Shown here in pieces: positions 26,121-36,477 of a stretch of 64,000 nucleotides of DNA (position 1 is the first letter of the stretch; the number at the start of each line of letters is the position of its first letter). The notes beneath the pieces were generated by a model. The model worked only from the letters and a program-made list of their open reading frames with translations, ran no database searches and was not told where the DNA came from. Both the position numbers and the translations under genes were made by a program. Source of the stretch: Albibacillus kandeliae (lineage in GTDB: Bacteria; Pseudomonadota; Alphaproteobacteria; Rhodobacterales; Rhodobacteraceae); assembly GCF_003116585.1 (NCBI RefSeq), contig NZ_QEHM01000001.1, positions 992,001 through 1,056,000 on the forward strand, in the 5' to 3' direction.

Positions 26121-28103
26121 ATGATGGCAAGTCTTTCCGTGCTCGGCGCCCTGCTCCTGCTATTATGCTCATTGGCCTCCCCCCTTGCGGCCCAGACCCT
26201 CGACTGCGCGCCGCTCACGCTCGACGGACCGGCCAAGACGCCGGAGATGACGGGCTGGATACAGGCGCAGGACGACCCCGACTGGGCCATGACCTTGGCG
26301 GACGTCACCGGCCCGGGTGCGAAGGCGTTCCGCCCGGTGGAAGGCAGCCGCCCTGACTTTGGCTATACCCCGGCGCGCATCTGGCTGCGGATCTGCCTGA
26401 GAAACGCGACCGCCCAAGACGCCGAGTGGATCCTCTACACCCACGAGAATTTCTTTCAGGTCTACCGCGCCTTCCTCGTGCCCGAGACCGGCGACCCGAT
26501 CACGCTGATCGACCTTGAACAGAACAGCCCCTTTTCCGATCGCCCGCTCGACAGCCCCGAGCTCGCCGCCCCGATGACCTTTGCGCCGGGAACCACCGCG
26601 ACGCTCTTCATCAATTACTGGTCCGGCGGCTCGTCCCAGCTCGATTTCTCGATCGAGACCAAGGAGAGCTACGATCAGATCATCGCGCGAAAGACCGCGC
26701 GGAACTTCTTCTTCTACGGCATGATGATCCTCCTGATCACCGTAGCCTTCGCCTCGCTTGTGGTGTTTCGACACCCCGTCTTCCTCGCCTACTGCGCCTA
26801 CGCCGGGGCAGCGCTGCTCTTCATCATGCACGAGGACGGCATCGCGTTTCAGGTGTTCTGGCCAAGGTTCCCCGCGTTCAACGCCAACGCATCCGTCTTT
26901 GTCGGCAGCGCGCTGATCGTCTCGGGCGCGGTCTACGCCCGCATCTTCCTCAAGACGCGGCGCCGCCATCCGGTCGCCGACAAGGTCCTGCTCGGGGTCA
27001 TCCTCCTGACCCTCGGGCTCGACGCCGCGCTCTACTTCACCGATCCACAGTTGCTCAAGAAGCTGCTGATCATGATGTCGCTCTGCGCTTTCCTCGTGTT
27101 CACCGGGGCCGGGCTCGTCTCGTACTTCTCGGGATACCGAGAGGTCCGCTTCTACCTCCTCGCATGGCTGGGCGTAGTCCTCTCCAGCGCCCTGATGAAC
27201 CTGCGCCACGTGGTCGGGATCGAGATATCGCAGGACACCGTTCACGACAGCATGCGCTTTGTCATGGTGATGGATGCGCTGATGATGGGGCTCGCCATTG
27301 CGGACCGCTACAATCAGCTGCGCCAGTCCCGGCAGGTCGCGCTGGAACAGACGCTGGACGCCACCAGGCACCGGCTCGACCTCAACCGACGCCTGACCGA
27401 GTTGCAGGAGCGGCACGAACTCGCGGTGGAACTGTCCAAATCCCGCGACGAGCAAATCCAGAACGTCGTCCACGACCTGCGTCAGCCGCTCCTTGCCCTG
27501 CGTCAGAGCGTATCGGATCTGAACGGCACCCGCCCCGGCAGCCCCGGAGAGGTCCAGCAGGTCGAGGCCGCCTTCTCCTACCTCGAAACCCTGATCGCGC
27601 AGCAGCTCCGCCCGATGCCGCAGGCAGCGACCAAGACCGCCCCGGCAGCCGAGCGGCTTGAACGGATCGCGCTGCAGGACATTCTGCAAGCGGTCGAGGA
27701 AATGTTCCGCCCGGACGCCATCGCAAAGGGCCTTTCGCTCCGGCTGGTGCCCTCGCGTCTCGACGCCAGCGTCGACGCGCTGGCGCTGACGCGGATCCTG
27801 TCGAACCTCGTCTCGAACGCGATCAAGTACACCACGCAGGGCGGTGTCCTGATCGGAACGCGCAAAACGGCGACCTCGGTGCGGATCGAGATACACGACA
27901 CCGGCCCCGGGATGACCGAGGCCGAATTTGCCCTCGCCCGCAAGCGCACCGTCCGGCTGAAAAAGGGCCGCACCGTCGCCGAGGGCAGCGGGCTTGGCCT
28001 TGCCATCGCCATGGACCTTGCCCAGAGGCACGGCATGGCGCTGTCCCTCTCTCCGCTGCGCCGCCAAGGCACGGGGCTGGTCCTGACCATCCCCACCACC
28101 TGA
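26121..28103 (+). CDS. 7TMR-DISM sensor histidine kinase
   Basis: A 660-residue sensor. Signal peptide to about residue 24 (LASPLAAQ), a periplasmic 7TMR-DISMED2-type beta-sandwich (about 28-190, with PARIWLRICLRNATAQDAEW and NYWSGGSSQLDFSIETKE), seven membrane helices (about 198-395), a coiled coil, then the kinase. H451 (NVVHDLRQPLLALRQS) is the phospho-acceptor. The ATPase boxes are LVSNAIKYT, HDTGPGM and EGSGLGLAIA. The extracytoplasmic domain resembles carbohydrate-binding folds, so the stimulus may be a sugar or an envelope signal. It is divergent from its NarL-type partner. ATG 26121 or 26124 may be used (GGGGA just upstream). Confidence 0.88.
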   Translation: MMASLSVLGALLLLLCSLASPLAAQTLDCAPLTLDGPAKTPEMTGWIQAQDDPDWAMTLADVTGPGAKAFRPVEGSRPDFGYTPARIWLRICLRNATAQDAEWILYTHENFFQVYRAFLVPETGDPITLIDLEQNSPFSDRPLDSPELAAPMTFAPGTTATLFINYWSGGSSQLDFSIETKESYDQIIARKTARNFFFYGMMILLITVAFASLVVFRHPVFLAYCAYAGAALLFIMHEDGIAFQVFWPRFPAFNANASVFVGSALIVSGAVYARIFLKTRRRHPVADKVLLGVILLTLGLDAALYFTDPQLLKKLLIMMSLCAFLVFTGAGLVSYFSGYREVRFYLLAWLGVVLSSALMNLRHVVGIEISQDTVHDSMRFVMVMDALMMGLAIADRYNQLRQSRQVALEQTLDATRHRLDLNRRLTELQERHELAVELSKSRDEQIQNVVHDLRQPLLALRQSVSDLNGTRPGSPGEVQQVEAAFSYLETLIAQQLRPMPQAATKTAPAAERLERIALQDILQAVEEMFRPDAIAKGLSLRLVPSRLDASVDALALTRILSNLVSNAIKYTTQGGVLIGTRKTATSVRIEIHDTGPGMTEAEFALARKRTVRLKKGRTVAEGSGLGLAIAMDLAQRHGMALSLSPLRRQGTGLVLTIPTT

Positions 28104-28119
28104 ACCGCGCGCAGCGGGA

Positions 28120-31100
28120 TCAGATCGGCTTGGCCTCTCGCAGTTCCGTCTTCAGACGTTCCTCTTCGGCCCGTCGCGGCTTCGACAAGCCCGCCAGCAG
28201 CAGGTAGGCCACCGGAGTCAGGAACAGGGTCGACAGCGTGGCAAGGCCCAGCCCGCCAACAACGACCCATCCCAGCGCGGCACGCGCCTCGGCGCCCGCG
28301 CCGGTCGACAGGATCAGCGGCACGCCCCCCAGAACGGTCGAGACCATCGTCATCATCACCGGGCGCAGGCGGATCGTGCTCGCATCGTAGATGGCATCGC
28401 GCACCGACTCCCCGGCATCGCGCAACTGATCCGCGAACTCGACGATCAGGATCCCGTTCTTGGCCATGATCCCGACCAGCATCACGAGACCGATCTGCGA
28501 GTACACGTTCAGGCTCATGCCCGCGAACAGCAGCGCGAAGACGGCGCAGGCCAGCCCGAGGGGCACCGTGGCCATCACCACCAGCGCCGAAATGAAGCTC
28601 TCGAACTGGGCGGCAAGAACCAGCAGCACGACGGCAATGGCAAAGCCGAAGACCAGCGCCAGCCCCGAGGAAGTCTGGTTCAGCGCGGCAGCCTCGGCCA
28701 GCGGCAGCACCCGGTTCTCGGGCCCGAGGATACCCTCCGAAAGGCGTTCAACTTCTGCCATCGCCGCGCCCAGCGACATCTCGTCGGACAGCGAAGCCCC
28801 GATATCGACCGAGCGCTGCTTGCCCTCCCGGTTGAGGTTGGGGGCGACAGCACGCTCTTCCAGCCTGACGAAGCTCGCCATCGGCACCATCTGACCGTCC
28901 GTCGAGGGCACGAAGATGCTCTCGAGGTCGCCGGGGTCATTCACCGGATCCGTGGTCGAAAGCATCTGGATGTCATGGCTGGTGCCGTCGACAAAGACCT
29001 CGCCCACCGAACGGGTGTCGAGCAGCGCCTGCAACGCCTGTCCCAGCCCCGAGATGTCGATCCCGAGGTCCGAGGCACGCTGCCGGTCGATCTCGACGAA
29101 GAGCTGCGGCTGCGTCGTCTCGTAGCCGAGGTTGACCTCACCGAACCGCGGGTCCTCACGCATCTTGGCGACCAGGCGCTCGCCCACGCCCGCGATCTGG
29201 GCATAGCTGGGCCCGGTGACCGCGAAGCTCAGGCCACGGCCCGCCCCACGGATACCCAGCGAGTTCGGCTGGATCGGGAAGGCAAAGACGCCCACCACAT
29301 TGCGCAGACGCCCCCGCAGCTCGTTCACGATGTCGTCCTGGCTGCGCGTCCGGTCTTCCCAGGGCGAGAGCGTCATGACCATGAACCCGGCATTGCCCGC
29401 ACCCCAGCCGGTGATCGACAGCACGTTGACGATCTCCCCGGTCTCGCGCAGCGGTGCGACCACGTCCTCGATCTCGCGCATCTTGCTGGTGGTATAATCC
29501 AGCGACACACCCACCGGCGCGGTCACCCGCAACAGGATGACGGCGCGGTCCTCGCGCGGGGTCAGCTCCTGCTTGATCCCGCTCGTCGCCATCACGGCGG
29601 TCAGCGCGAACAGCGCGGCGATCACCACCACCACCATCGGCGCGGCCAGCGCACCGCGCAGCAACCATGCATAACAAGCGCCCAGCCGGTTCCCCAGCCA
29701 GATCATCGGGCCACGCGCATCCGGACCCGGCGGTGCGGCGGTCAGCAGGCGGCTCGCCAGCATCGGCGCCAGCGTCAGCGCCACCACCGAGGACAGCATG
29801 ACCGAGATCGCCAGCGTGAACCCAAATTCGCGGAACAACCCGCCCGCCTGACCCGGCAGGAACGACAGGGGCACGAAAACCGCCGCCAGCGTCGCCGTCG
29901 TCGTCACCACGGCAAAGACCACCTGCCGCGTGCCCAGCACCGCAGCTGCACGCGGGCCGATGCCATGCGCCCGGTGCCGCACGATGTTCTCCAGCACCAC
30001 GATGGCGTCGTCCACCACCATGCCGGTCGCCAGCACCAGCGCCAGCAGCGTCAGCACGTTGATTGAAAACCCGACGATGTAGACCGCCGCAACCGTCCCG
30101 ATCAGCGCCACCGGCAGCGTCAGCGAAGGGATCAGCGTCGCGCGGATGTCGCGCAGGAAGACGAAGATCACCAACACGACTATGACCACGGCCAGCGCCA
30201 GCGATTTGACCACCTCGTCGATGGCCCCCTGGATAAAGCGCGCATCGTCGGAGGTCACGAAGACGTCGATGTCATCGGGCAGCGACTGGTTCAGCTGATC
30301 CACCACCTTGCGGATGGACTTGGAGATATCGAGCGTGTTGGACGTCGCCTGCCGGATCACACCAATGCCGATGCCGGTGACACCATTGGCCCGCAGGATC
30401 GTTTCGTTCGGCGCGGGCCCGAGCGAGACCCGTGCCACGTCGCTCAGCAGCACGTCATCGCCGATCTTCAGCGCCTCGAACGCCTCTGGGGTGATGATGT
30501 TGGCTGTCGTGCGCACGCTGATCGACTGGCTGTCGCCCTGCAGGTCGCCCGATGGCACGTCGAACGAGGCCCCGGAGAGCGCCCTTTGCAGGTCGGCCAG
30601 GTTCAGCCCCCGGCTTGCGAGTTCCAGCTGGTCGATGTCTATCCGGAACACCGGATCCCGGTCGCCGTAGATCTGAAGGTCCGCCACCCCGGGAACCGAG
30701 ATCATCCGGTCCTCGATCTGGTCGGTCACGATCTTGGTCAGTTCCTGCGGCGCGCGCCGGGTCGAGGTGATGGCGATCCGCATCACCGGGTCGGCATTCG
30801 CATCCGCCTTGACGATCCGCGGTTCGTCGGCGTCCTCCGGCAGTTCCCCGGCGATCCGCGCAATCGCATCCCGCGTGTCCGAGGCCGCCACGTCGAGGTC
30901 GACGTTGTCATTGAATTCCAGCGTCACCCGGCTGCGCCCGTAGCGCGAGTTCGACGACATCGACTTGACGCCCGAAACCCGGCCCACCGCGCCCTCGATC
31001 CGCCCGGTCAGTTCCTGATCGACAGTATCTGGCGAGGCACCGGTAAAGGTGGTGGTGACGGTGATCACCGGACGGTCGACGTCGGGCAGTTCCCGCACCT

Positions 31101-31251
31101 CGACCGCAAAGAGACCGGCCAGCCCCGCGATCACGATCAACGCGTTCAGCACGAAGGCCAGGATCGGGCGGCGTACGAACAGCGCCGTTCCGCCCCCGGT
31201 ATCTGTGCCGCTGGTGATGCCCTTTTCCTGCTGGGGCTCTTCCGTCATCAC
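28120..31251 (-). CDS. RND efflux transporter permease (HAE1/AcrB-type)
   Basis: A 1043-residue inner-membrane proton-driven pump, the normal length for AcrB-like proteins. Visible are the first helix RPILAFVLNALIVIAGLAGL, the porter-domain start ELPDVDRPVITVTTTFTGASP, helix 4 with the proton-relay aspartates (TGMVVDDAIVVLENIVRHR), the second periplasmic half and the GIMAKNGILIVEFADQLRDAG helix. The C-terminus is short and charged (RRAEEERLKTELREAKPI). It follows its adaptor gene by 6 bases. No outer-membrane TolC-type gene is present, so a shared channel is assumed. Substrates are unknown. It converges on the 7TMR kinase gene with 16 bases between. Confidence 0.92.
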   Translation of the reverse strand: MMTEEPQQEKGITSGTDTGGGTALFVRRPILAFVLNALIVIAGLAGLFAVEVRELPDVDRPVITVTTTFTGASPDTVDQELTGRIEGAVGRVSGVKSMSSNSRYGRSRVTLEFNDNVDLDVAASDTRDAIARIAGELPEDADEPRIVKADANADPVMRIAITSTRRAPQELTKIVTDQIEDRMISVPGVADLQIYGDRDPVFRIDIDQLELASRGLNLADLQRALSGASFDVPSGDLQGDSQSISVRTTANIITPEAFEALKIGDDVLLSDVARVSLGPAPNETILRANGVTGIGIGVIRQATSNTLDISKSIRKVVDQLNQSLPDDIDVFVTSDDARFIQGAIDEVVKSLALAVVIVVLVIFVFLRDIRATLIPSLTLPVALIGTVAAVYIVGFSINVLTLLALVLATGMVVDDAIVVLENIVRHRAHGIGPRAAAVLGTRQVVFAVVTTTATLAAVFVPLSFLPGQAGGLFREFGFTLAISVMLSSVVALTLAPMLASRLLTAAPPGPDARGPMIWLGNRLGACYAWLLRGALAAPMVVVVIAALFALTAVMATSGIKQELTPREDRAVILLRVTAPVGVSLDYTTSKMREIEDVVAPLRETGEIVNVLSITGWGAGNAGFMVMTLSPWEDRTRSQDDIVNELRGRLRNVVGVFAFPIQPNSLGIRGAGRGLSFAVTGPSYAQIAGVGERLVAKMREDPRFGEVNLGYETTQPQLFVEIDRQRASDLGIDISGLGQALQALLDTRSVGEVFVDGTSHDIQMLSTTDPVNDPGDLESIFVPSTDGQMVPMASFVRLEERAVAPNLNREGKQRSVDIGASLSDEMSLGAAMAEVERLSEGILGPENRVLPLAEAAALNQTSSGLALVFGFAIAVVLLVLAAQFESFISALVVMATVPLGLACAVFALLFAGMSLNVYSQIGLVMLVGIMAKNGILIVEFADQLRDAGESVRDAIYDASTIRLRPVMMTMVSTVLGGVPLILSTGAGAEARAALGWVVVGGLGLATLSTLFLTPVAYLLLAGLSKPRRAEEERLKTELREAKPI

Positions 31252-31257
31252 CGCGCC

Positions 31258-32415
31258 TCAGAGCTTGATGCGTTGCTGCTCGGCCACCTCGGGCCGGGCA
31301 CTGAGTTCAGACACGATGGTCACGCGGGCGCCCGGGCGCAGCGTCTGCACCCCTTCGACCACCACCAGCGTTCCCTCGGGCAGATCGCCCTGCACCAGCA
31401 CCGCGTCCGCGTTGCGCTGCATGATCCGCACCGGAACCTGCCGGGCGATCCCGTCGGTCACCGCCCAGACAAAGGCGCCATCCGACGACCACTGCACCGA
31501 GAGCGGCGGAACGGCCGGGGTATCTACCCCTGGAAACTCCATCGAGACCGAAAAGGCCATGCCGGAGCGCAACAGGTCCTCGCGGTTGTCCAGCGTCCCC
31601 TGCACACGCAGCGTGCGCGAACTTCGCTCGACCAGGTTGTCGATCGCGCTGACCTGCCCCTTCAGCACCATGCCCCGGTGCGCCAGCGGCTCGGCAAAGA
31701 ACGGCATGCCCACGGTGATCTGGCCGACCACGCGCTCGGGCACCCGGAAATCTACAAGAATGCGCGAGCGGTCGGTGATCACCGTCACGCTGTCCTGCGC
31801 CAGGACCCTGTCGCCCTCGTCCAGTTCGATCAAGCCCGCCCAGCCGGAAAAGGGCGCGACGATCACCTTCTGGTCCAGTTCGAACTCTGCCTGCCGCAGT
31901 TCAAGGTCGGCGGTCTGCAGCGCCAGCTCGGCCTCCTGCTGGCGGACCGCAGTCACTGCACCCGTTCCGGTCAGCCGGTTAACCCGCTCCAGCTCGGTCT
32001 GCGCATCCGCGCGCATCAGCTTGGCCCGTTCGACGGCGATCCGCTCAACCGAATCCTCCAGTCTGATCAGGACGTCCCCGGCCTTCACGTACTGGCCCGA
32101 GTCAACTTCGACCGCACTGATCCGCCCCGGCACGTCCGAGCGCAGGGTAACCGAATGCAAAGCACGCCCGTCACCGATGGCGCCGACCCGGTCGCTCTGC
32201 TGCAGCAGTTTGACCGGCGCGACAATCACCGAAGGATCCGCACGTGGCGGCCCCGACCGTTCAGCCGCGGCGGCGGCGGGCGGCTCCATTCCGAGCAGGT
32301 CGAACAGGCCTACCTCTTCCAACCAGGGCACCGAGGACGGCACAAAGTAGATCCAGCCCGCAATACCGGCGGCAACGACCACCAGCGATAGCAGAAACTG
32401 CTTGATTACGGACAT
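31258..32415 (-). CDS. RND pump periplasmic adaptor (membrane fusion protein)
   Basis: A 385-residue adaptor linking the RND permease to an outer-membrane channel. It has an N-terminal membrane anchor (IKQFLLSLVVVAAGIAGWIY), the lipoyl half-motif VEVDSGQYVKAGDVLIRLED, a short helical hairpin (ERAKLMRADAQTELERVNRL), the second lipoyl half VIVAPFSGWAGL, and the beta-barrel and membrane-proximal regions. The start at ATG 32413-32415 with a GAGG site is chosen because the open frame further upstream lacks family character. First gene of the two-gene pump operon, divergent from hyuA across 255 bases. Confidence 0.9.
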   Translation of the reverse strand: MSVIKQFLLSLVVVAAGIAGWIYFVPSSVPWLEEVGLFDLLGMEPPAAAAAERSGPPRADPSVIVAPVKLLQQSDRVGAIGDGRALHSVTLRSDVPGRISAVEVDSGQYVKAGDVLIRLEDSVERIAVERAKLMRADAQTELERVNRLTGTGAVTAVRQQEAELALQTADLELRQAEFELDQKVIVAPFSGWAGLIELDEGDRVLAQDSVTVITDRSRILVDFRVPERVVGQITVGMPFFAEPLAHRGMVLKGQVSAIDNLVERSSRTLRVQGTLDNREDLLRSGMAFSVSMEFPGVDTPAVPPLSVQWSSDGAFVWAVTDGIARQVPVRIMQRNADAVLVQGDLPEGTLVVVEGVQTLRPGARVTIVSELSARPEVAEQQRIKL

Positions 32416-32670
32416 TAACCTCGCCCCTTGCCCCGGCCCGTCTCCGCGGCGAGTGCGGTCGGGCCTTTCAAAATCTGGCACATGCTTATCTACTGGCACC
32501 GCCAAGGCAATACAAATGCGTTTGAACAATCGCGTTACCGTCACAGGTCCCGGCACTGCCCGGCCCTTAAGCAGCACCGAGAGGCGGCGCGCGCCCGGCA
32601 GATGCCACGGATTGACAGGTCGACCGACATGGGATCATCATTTGCATACGAACAACATGCGGGAGCGGTC

Positions 32671-34740
32671 ATGGCCAACGACACCTCTTTGGAAAGGGCC
32701 GCCGGCGCAATCGTCGGTGTCGACGTGGGCGGCACCTTCACCGACCTCGTCGAACTCGACCCCGCCACCGGCCGCGTCCGCCTCGCCAAGGTGCCGAGCA
32801 CGCTCGAAAACCAGGCCTTCGGCGTCCTGAACGCGCTGAAACACGCGGGTTGCGACCTCGCCGCGCTCGACCTCATCGTCCACGGCACCACGACCACGAC
32901 AAATGCGGTGCTGGAACGCAAGCTCTCCCGCACCGGCCTGATCACCACCCGGGGCTTCCGCGACGTGCTGGAACTTGGTCGCCGCACACGGCCCCAGGCC
33001 TACGGGATGAAGGGCGAATTCACCCCACTCATCCCCCGCGATCTGCGCCTCGAGGTGCCCGAGCGGATGGACAGCGCGGGCGAGGTCGTAACCGCACTCG
33101 ACGAGGACGCTGTCCGCGCCGCGGGCCAGCGCCTTCTTGCCATGGGCTGCGAGGCCGTCGTGGTGCACTTCCTCCACTCCTACGCCAACCCGAGCCACGA
33201 ACTCCGCGCCGCCGAAGTCCTGCGAAGCCTCTGGCCCAACGACTACATCACCGTCGGACACGCGCTGCTCTCAGAAAGCCGCGAGTTCGAGCGTGGGGTC
33301 ACGGCGGCGGTCAATGCCTCGGTCCAGCCGATCATCGACCGCTACATCCGCCGCCTGACGCAGGAGTTGAAGAATGGCGGGTATCACTCTGATATTCTTG
33401 TGATGAATGGCAACGGCGGCATGGTCAGCGCGGGCCGCGTCGCGCTGGAGGCCGCCAAGACGGTTATGTCCGGCCCGGCCTCTGGCGTCATGGCCGCCGC
33501 CTACACCGGGCGCAAGGCGGGCCTGCCCAACCTCATCACCTACGACATGGGCGGCACCTCGACCGACGTCGCCCTGATCCGCAACGCCGAACCCACCGTC
33601 TCGAACGAGATCGAGATCGAATACGCCATGCCGATCCACGTGCCCATGGTCGACGTGCGCACCGTGGGCGCCGGTGGCGGCTCGATCGCCCGGGTCAACC
33701 ACGCCGGACTTCTGGAAGTCGGACCCGAGAGCGCCGGCGCGACCCCCGGACCCATCTGCTATGGCCGCGGCGGCACCGAGCCCACCATCTCCGACGCCAA
33801 CCTCGTCCTCGGACGCCTCGATCCGTCCAAGTTCACCGGCCATACCGGCGTGACGGTCGAGCATGTCCGCCACATCTTCGAGGCCGATCTCGGCGCGCCC
33901 CTCGGCGTCGATGCCACGGAGGCCGCCGCCGCAGTCATCCGCCTTGGCAACATGAAGATGGCAGGCGCGATCCGCATGGTCTCCGTCTCCCTCGGCGCCG
34001 ACCCGCGCGACTTCGCCCTCTTCGCCTTTGGCGGGGCCGGACCGCTGCACGCCTCTGCCCTCGCCCGTGAACTGGGCATCCCCCGCGTCCTCGTCCCCTC
34101 ACGCCCCGGCATCACCAACGCCATCGGCTGCGTGGTGGCCGACCTGCGCCACGACTTTGTACGCACCCTGAACGCCCCGCTCGACACCCTCGACCTCGCC
34201 CGTCTCCACAGTGTCTTCGCCGAACAGGCCGCCGAGGGCGAGGCGCTGATCGCCGCCGAGCGCATCACCCTGCGCGAGACCCGGCATCTCTACAGCGTCG
34301 ACATGCAGTTCATCGGCCAGACCCACCTGCTGCGCGTGCCACTGCCCGGGCCGGACGTCAGCCGCGAAACGCTGCAACAGTTGTTCGAGACCGCCTATTT
34401 CAACCGCTTCCGGGTCCAGCTCGACAACATCCGCGCCAACCTCGTGAACGTTAACTGCTCGGTCATCGGCACCCGCGCCGAACTCGACCTCTCCACGCTC
34501 ATCGACCCGGCCGAACGCCGTGAAACACTGGCCGAAGCCGAACTCAGCCGCCGCCCCGTCTACTTCGACGGCTGGCACGACACCCCCGTCTACTGGCGCG
34601 ACCACCTGCCCGCCGGATTCACGCTGGATGGCCCCGCCATCGTCACCCAGATGGACACCACCGTCCTCATCGAACCGGGCGACCGTGCCACGGGCGACGC
34701 CAACGGCAATATTCTCATCGAGATCGGAGGCGCCGCATGA
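32671..34740 (+). CDS. hyuA: Hydantoinase/oxoprolinase subunit A (HyuA)
   Basis: A 689-residue ATP-dependent amidohydrolase subunit of the N-methylhydantoinase/5-oxoprolinase/acetophenone carboxylase family. The ASKHA-type nucleotide fold is seen in VGVDVGGTFTDLVELD (15-30), IVHGTTTTTNAVLERK, YDMGGTSTDVALI, VDVRTVGAGGGSIARV and LFAFGGAGPLHASALA. GGGAG lies six bases before ATG 32671 (GGGAGCGGTC), which fixes the start. Its last bases overlap hyuB (ATGA). Together they hydrolyse a cyclic amide such as 5-oxoproline or a hydantoin with ATP; the substrate is not determined here. Confidence 0.92.
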   Translation: MANDTSLERAAGAIVGVDVGGTFTDLVELDPATGRVRLAKVPSTLENQAFGVLNALKHAGCDLAALDLIVHGTTTTTNAVLERKLSRTGLITTRGFRDVLELGRRTRPQAYGMKGEFTPLIPRDLRLEVPERMDSAGEVVTALDEDAVRAAGQRLLAMGCEAVVVHFLHSYANPSHELRAAEVLRSLWPNDYITVGHALLSESREFERGVTAAVNASVQPIIDRYIRRLTQELKNGGYHSDILVMNGNGGMVSAGRVALEAAKTVMSGPASGVMAAAYTGRKAGLPNLITYDMGGTSTDVALIRNAEPTVSNEIEIEYAMPIHVPMVDVRTVGAGGGSIARVNHAGLLEVGPESAGATPGPICYGRGGTEPTISDANLVLGRLDPSKFTGHTGVTVEHVRHIFEADLGAPLGVDATEAAAAVIRLGNMKMAGAIRMVSVSLGADPRDFALFAFGGAGPLHASALARELGIPRVLVPSRPGITNAIGCVVADLRHDFVRTLNAPLDTLDLARLHSVFAEQAAEGEALIAAERITLRETRHLYSVDMQFIGQTHLLRVPLPGPDVSRETLQQLFETAYFNRFRVQLDNIRANLVNVNCSVIGTRAELDLSTLIDPAERRETLAEAELSRRPVYFDGWHDTPVYWRDHLPAGFTLDGPAIVTQMDTTVLIEPGDRATGDANGNILIEIGGAA

Positions 34741-36473
34741 CCCTCGACCCCATCACTCTTTCGGTCATCCAGGCGGGCCTGCAACAGGTCTGCGACGAGA
34801 TGGACCTCTCCTTCTCCCGCGCCGCCTTCTCGCCCGTGATCGCCGAGGCGAACGACCGCTCCGACGGCATCTACGCCGCCGAGGATGGCGCCCTGATCGC
34901 GCAGGGCGCGGGCGGTCTGCCTGTCTTTGTGGGCACCATGCAGTACTCGACCGCCACGCTGGTCTCGATGATCGCCAGCGGCAAAGCCGCCAAACCCCAG
35001 CCTGGCGACATCTACATCGTCAACGACCCCTACCTCGGCGGCACCCACCTGATGGACGTCCGCTTTGCCAAACCCTTCTACCGCGATGGCGAGATCTGGT
35101 GCTGGCTCTCTAACACCGGTCACTGGCCCGATACCGGCGGCGCCGTGCCCGGCGGCTTCTCCGCCTCCGCCACTTCGGTCGAACAGGAGGGGCTACGACT
35201 GCCGCCCGTGCGCCTGTTCAAGCAGGGTGAGCTGGACGCGGAAATCTACGCCATCATCACCTCCAACATCCGCGTGGCCGACCAGCGCATCGGCGACGTC
35301 AAGGCCCAGGCCGCCGCCCTGCTTGTGGGCGAGGAGCGGCTGAACGAATTGCTCGACCGCTATGGCGACGAGACCGTCCGCGCCGCCATCGCCGAACTGC
35401 GCAGCCGCGCCACCATCCAGATGCGCGCCTTCCTGTCGGAAATCCCCGAGGGCACCTACGAGGCCACCGCATGGGTCGACAGCGATGGCGTGGTGAACGA
35501 GCCGCTGGCAATCCGCCTTGCGGTCAGCAAAACCGAAGATGGCCTGACTTTCGACTTCACCGGATCTTCCGCCCCCTGCGCCGGTCCGATGAACTCCGTC
35601 CGAGCCACCACGCTCAGCTCGGTCTACCTGGCCATGCGCCATATCTTCCCCGAGGTGCCGATGAACGCGGGCGCCTTCGCCCCTCTCACCATCACCGGGA
35701 TCGAAGGCACCTTCCTCGACGCGCAATACCCGCGCCCCGTCTCCGGCTGCGCCGCAGAGGTGTCCCAACGCATCGCCGAAGCGGTCTTCGCCGCCCTTGT
35801 CCCCGCACTCCCCGACCGCATCACCGCCGCGCCTGCAGGCACCTCCGGCAACTTCGCCCTCGGCGGCCACGACCCGGCGCGCGGCCGCGACTTCGTCATG
35901 TACCAGCTCTCCGGCGGCGGTTACGGCGGCAATGCCGATCACGACGGGCTCGCCAACGGCTGCTCCACCATCGGAATCTCCAAGGCGCCCCCGGTCGAGA
36001 TCATGGAACAGGCCTTCCCGGTGCTCTACCGCCACTACGCCCTGCACGAGGGTTCGGGTGGCGCCGGAGAACACCGCGGCGGCTTCGGGCTCGACTACGA
36101 ACTCGAACTGCGCCGCGGCAGCGCTCGCGCCAGCTTTGTCATGGACCACGGTCGCTTCGGCCCGCAGGGCGTTCTCGGAGGCCGCGACGGCACCCCGAAC
36201 CAGGTCACCGTCTGGCAATCGGGTCAGCCCCACACGCCCGAGCACCTCTCCAAGGAACAGGACATCCCCCTGGCCCCGGGCGATCGCGTCCACGTGCGCA
36301 CCCCCGGCGGCGGCGGCTATGGCGACCCGATGAAACGCGCACCCGAAGCGGTGCTCGAGGACGTTCGCCTCGAGCGATACACGCCGGAACAGGCAGAGGC
36401 GCTCTTTGGCGTCGCCCTCACCGGCACCCCGCCAAGGATCGACCCGGACCGGACCGCCGCACTGCGCGGCTGA
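34737..36473 (+). CDS. hyuB: Hydantoinase/oxoprolinase subunit B (HyuB)
   Basis: A 578-residue partner of HyuA, full family length (Hydantoinase_B). Landmarks are DPITLSVIQAGLQQVCDEMD at the start, SDGIYAAEDGALIAQG, GDIYIVNDPYLGGTHLMDV with likely metal ligands, DFTGSSAPCAGPMNSV, YALHEGSGGAGEHRGGFG and HVRTPGGGGYGDPMKR near the end. Translational coupling to hyuA by ATGA implies equal synthesis of the subunits. No transporter or racemase gene accompanies the pair. Followed by two inverted copies of the intergenic element. Confidence 0.92.
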   Translation: MTLDPITLSVIQAGLQQVCDEMDLSFSRAAFSPVIAEANDRSDGIYAAEDGALIAQGAGGLPVFVGTMQYSTATLVSMIASGKAAKPQPGDIYIVNDPYLGGTHLMDVRFAKPFYRDGEIWCWLSNTGHWPDTGGAVPGGFSASATSVEQEGLRLPPVRLFKQGELDAEIYAIITSNIRVADQRIGDVKAQAAALLVGEERLNELLDRYGDETVRAAIAELRSRATIQMRAFLSEIPEGTYEATAWVDSDGVVNEPLAIRLAVSKTEDGLTFDFTGSSAPCAGPMNSVRATTLSSVYLAMRHIFPEVPMNAGAFAPLTITGIEGTFLDAQYPRPVSGCAAEVSQRIAEAVFAALVPALPDRITAAPAGTSGNFALGGHDPARGRDFVMYQLSGGGYGGNADHDGLANGCSTIGISKAPPVEIMEQAFPVLYRHYALHEGSGGAGEHRGGFGLDYELELRRGSARASFVMDHGRFGPQGVLGGRDGTPNQVTVWQSGQPHTPEHLSKEQDIPLAPGDRVHVRTPGGGGYGDPMKRAPEAVLEDVRLERYTPEQAEALFGVALTGTPPRIDPDRTAALRG

Positions 36474-36477
36474 TCGA

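Noticed and set aside
26169-28067. 632-codon open frame on the minus strand opposite the 7TMR kinase, and similar frames opposite cysI, the RND adaptor and hyuB
   Set aside because: Shadow frames caused by GC-rich third positions; no domains, no ribosome sites, and the opposite strand encodes clear proteins.
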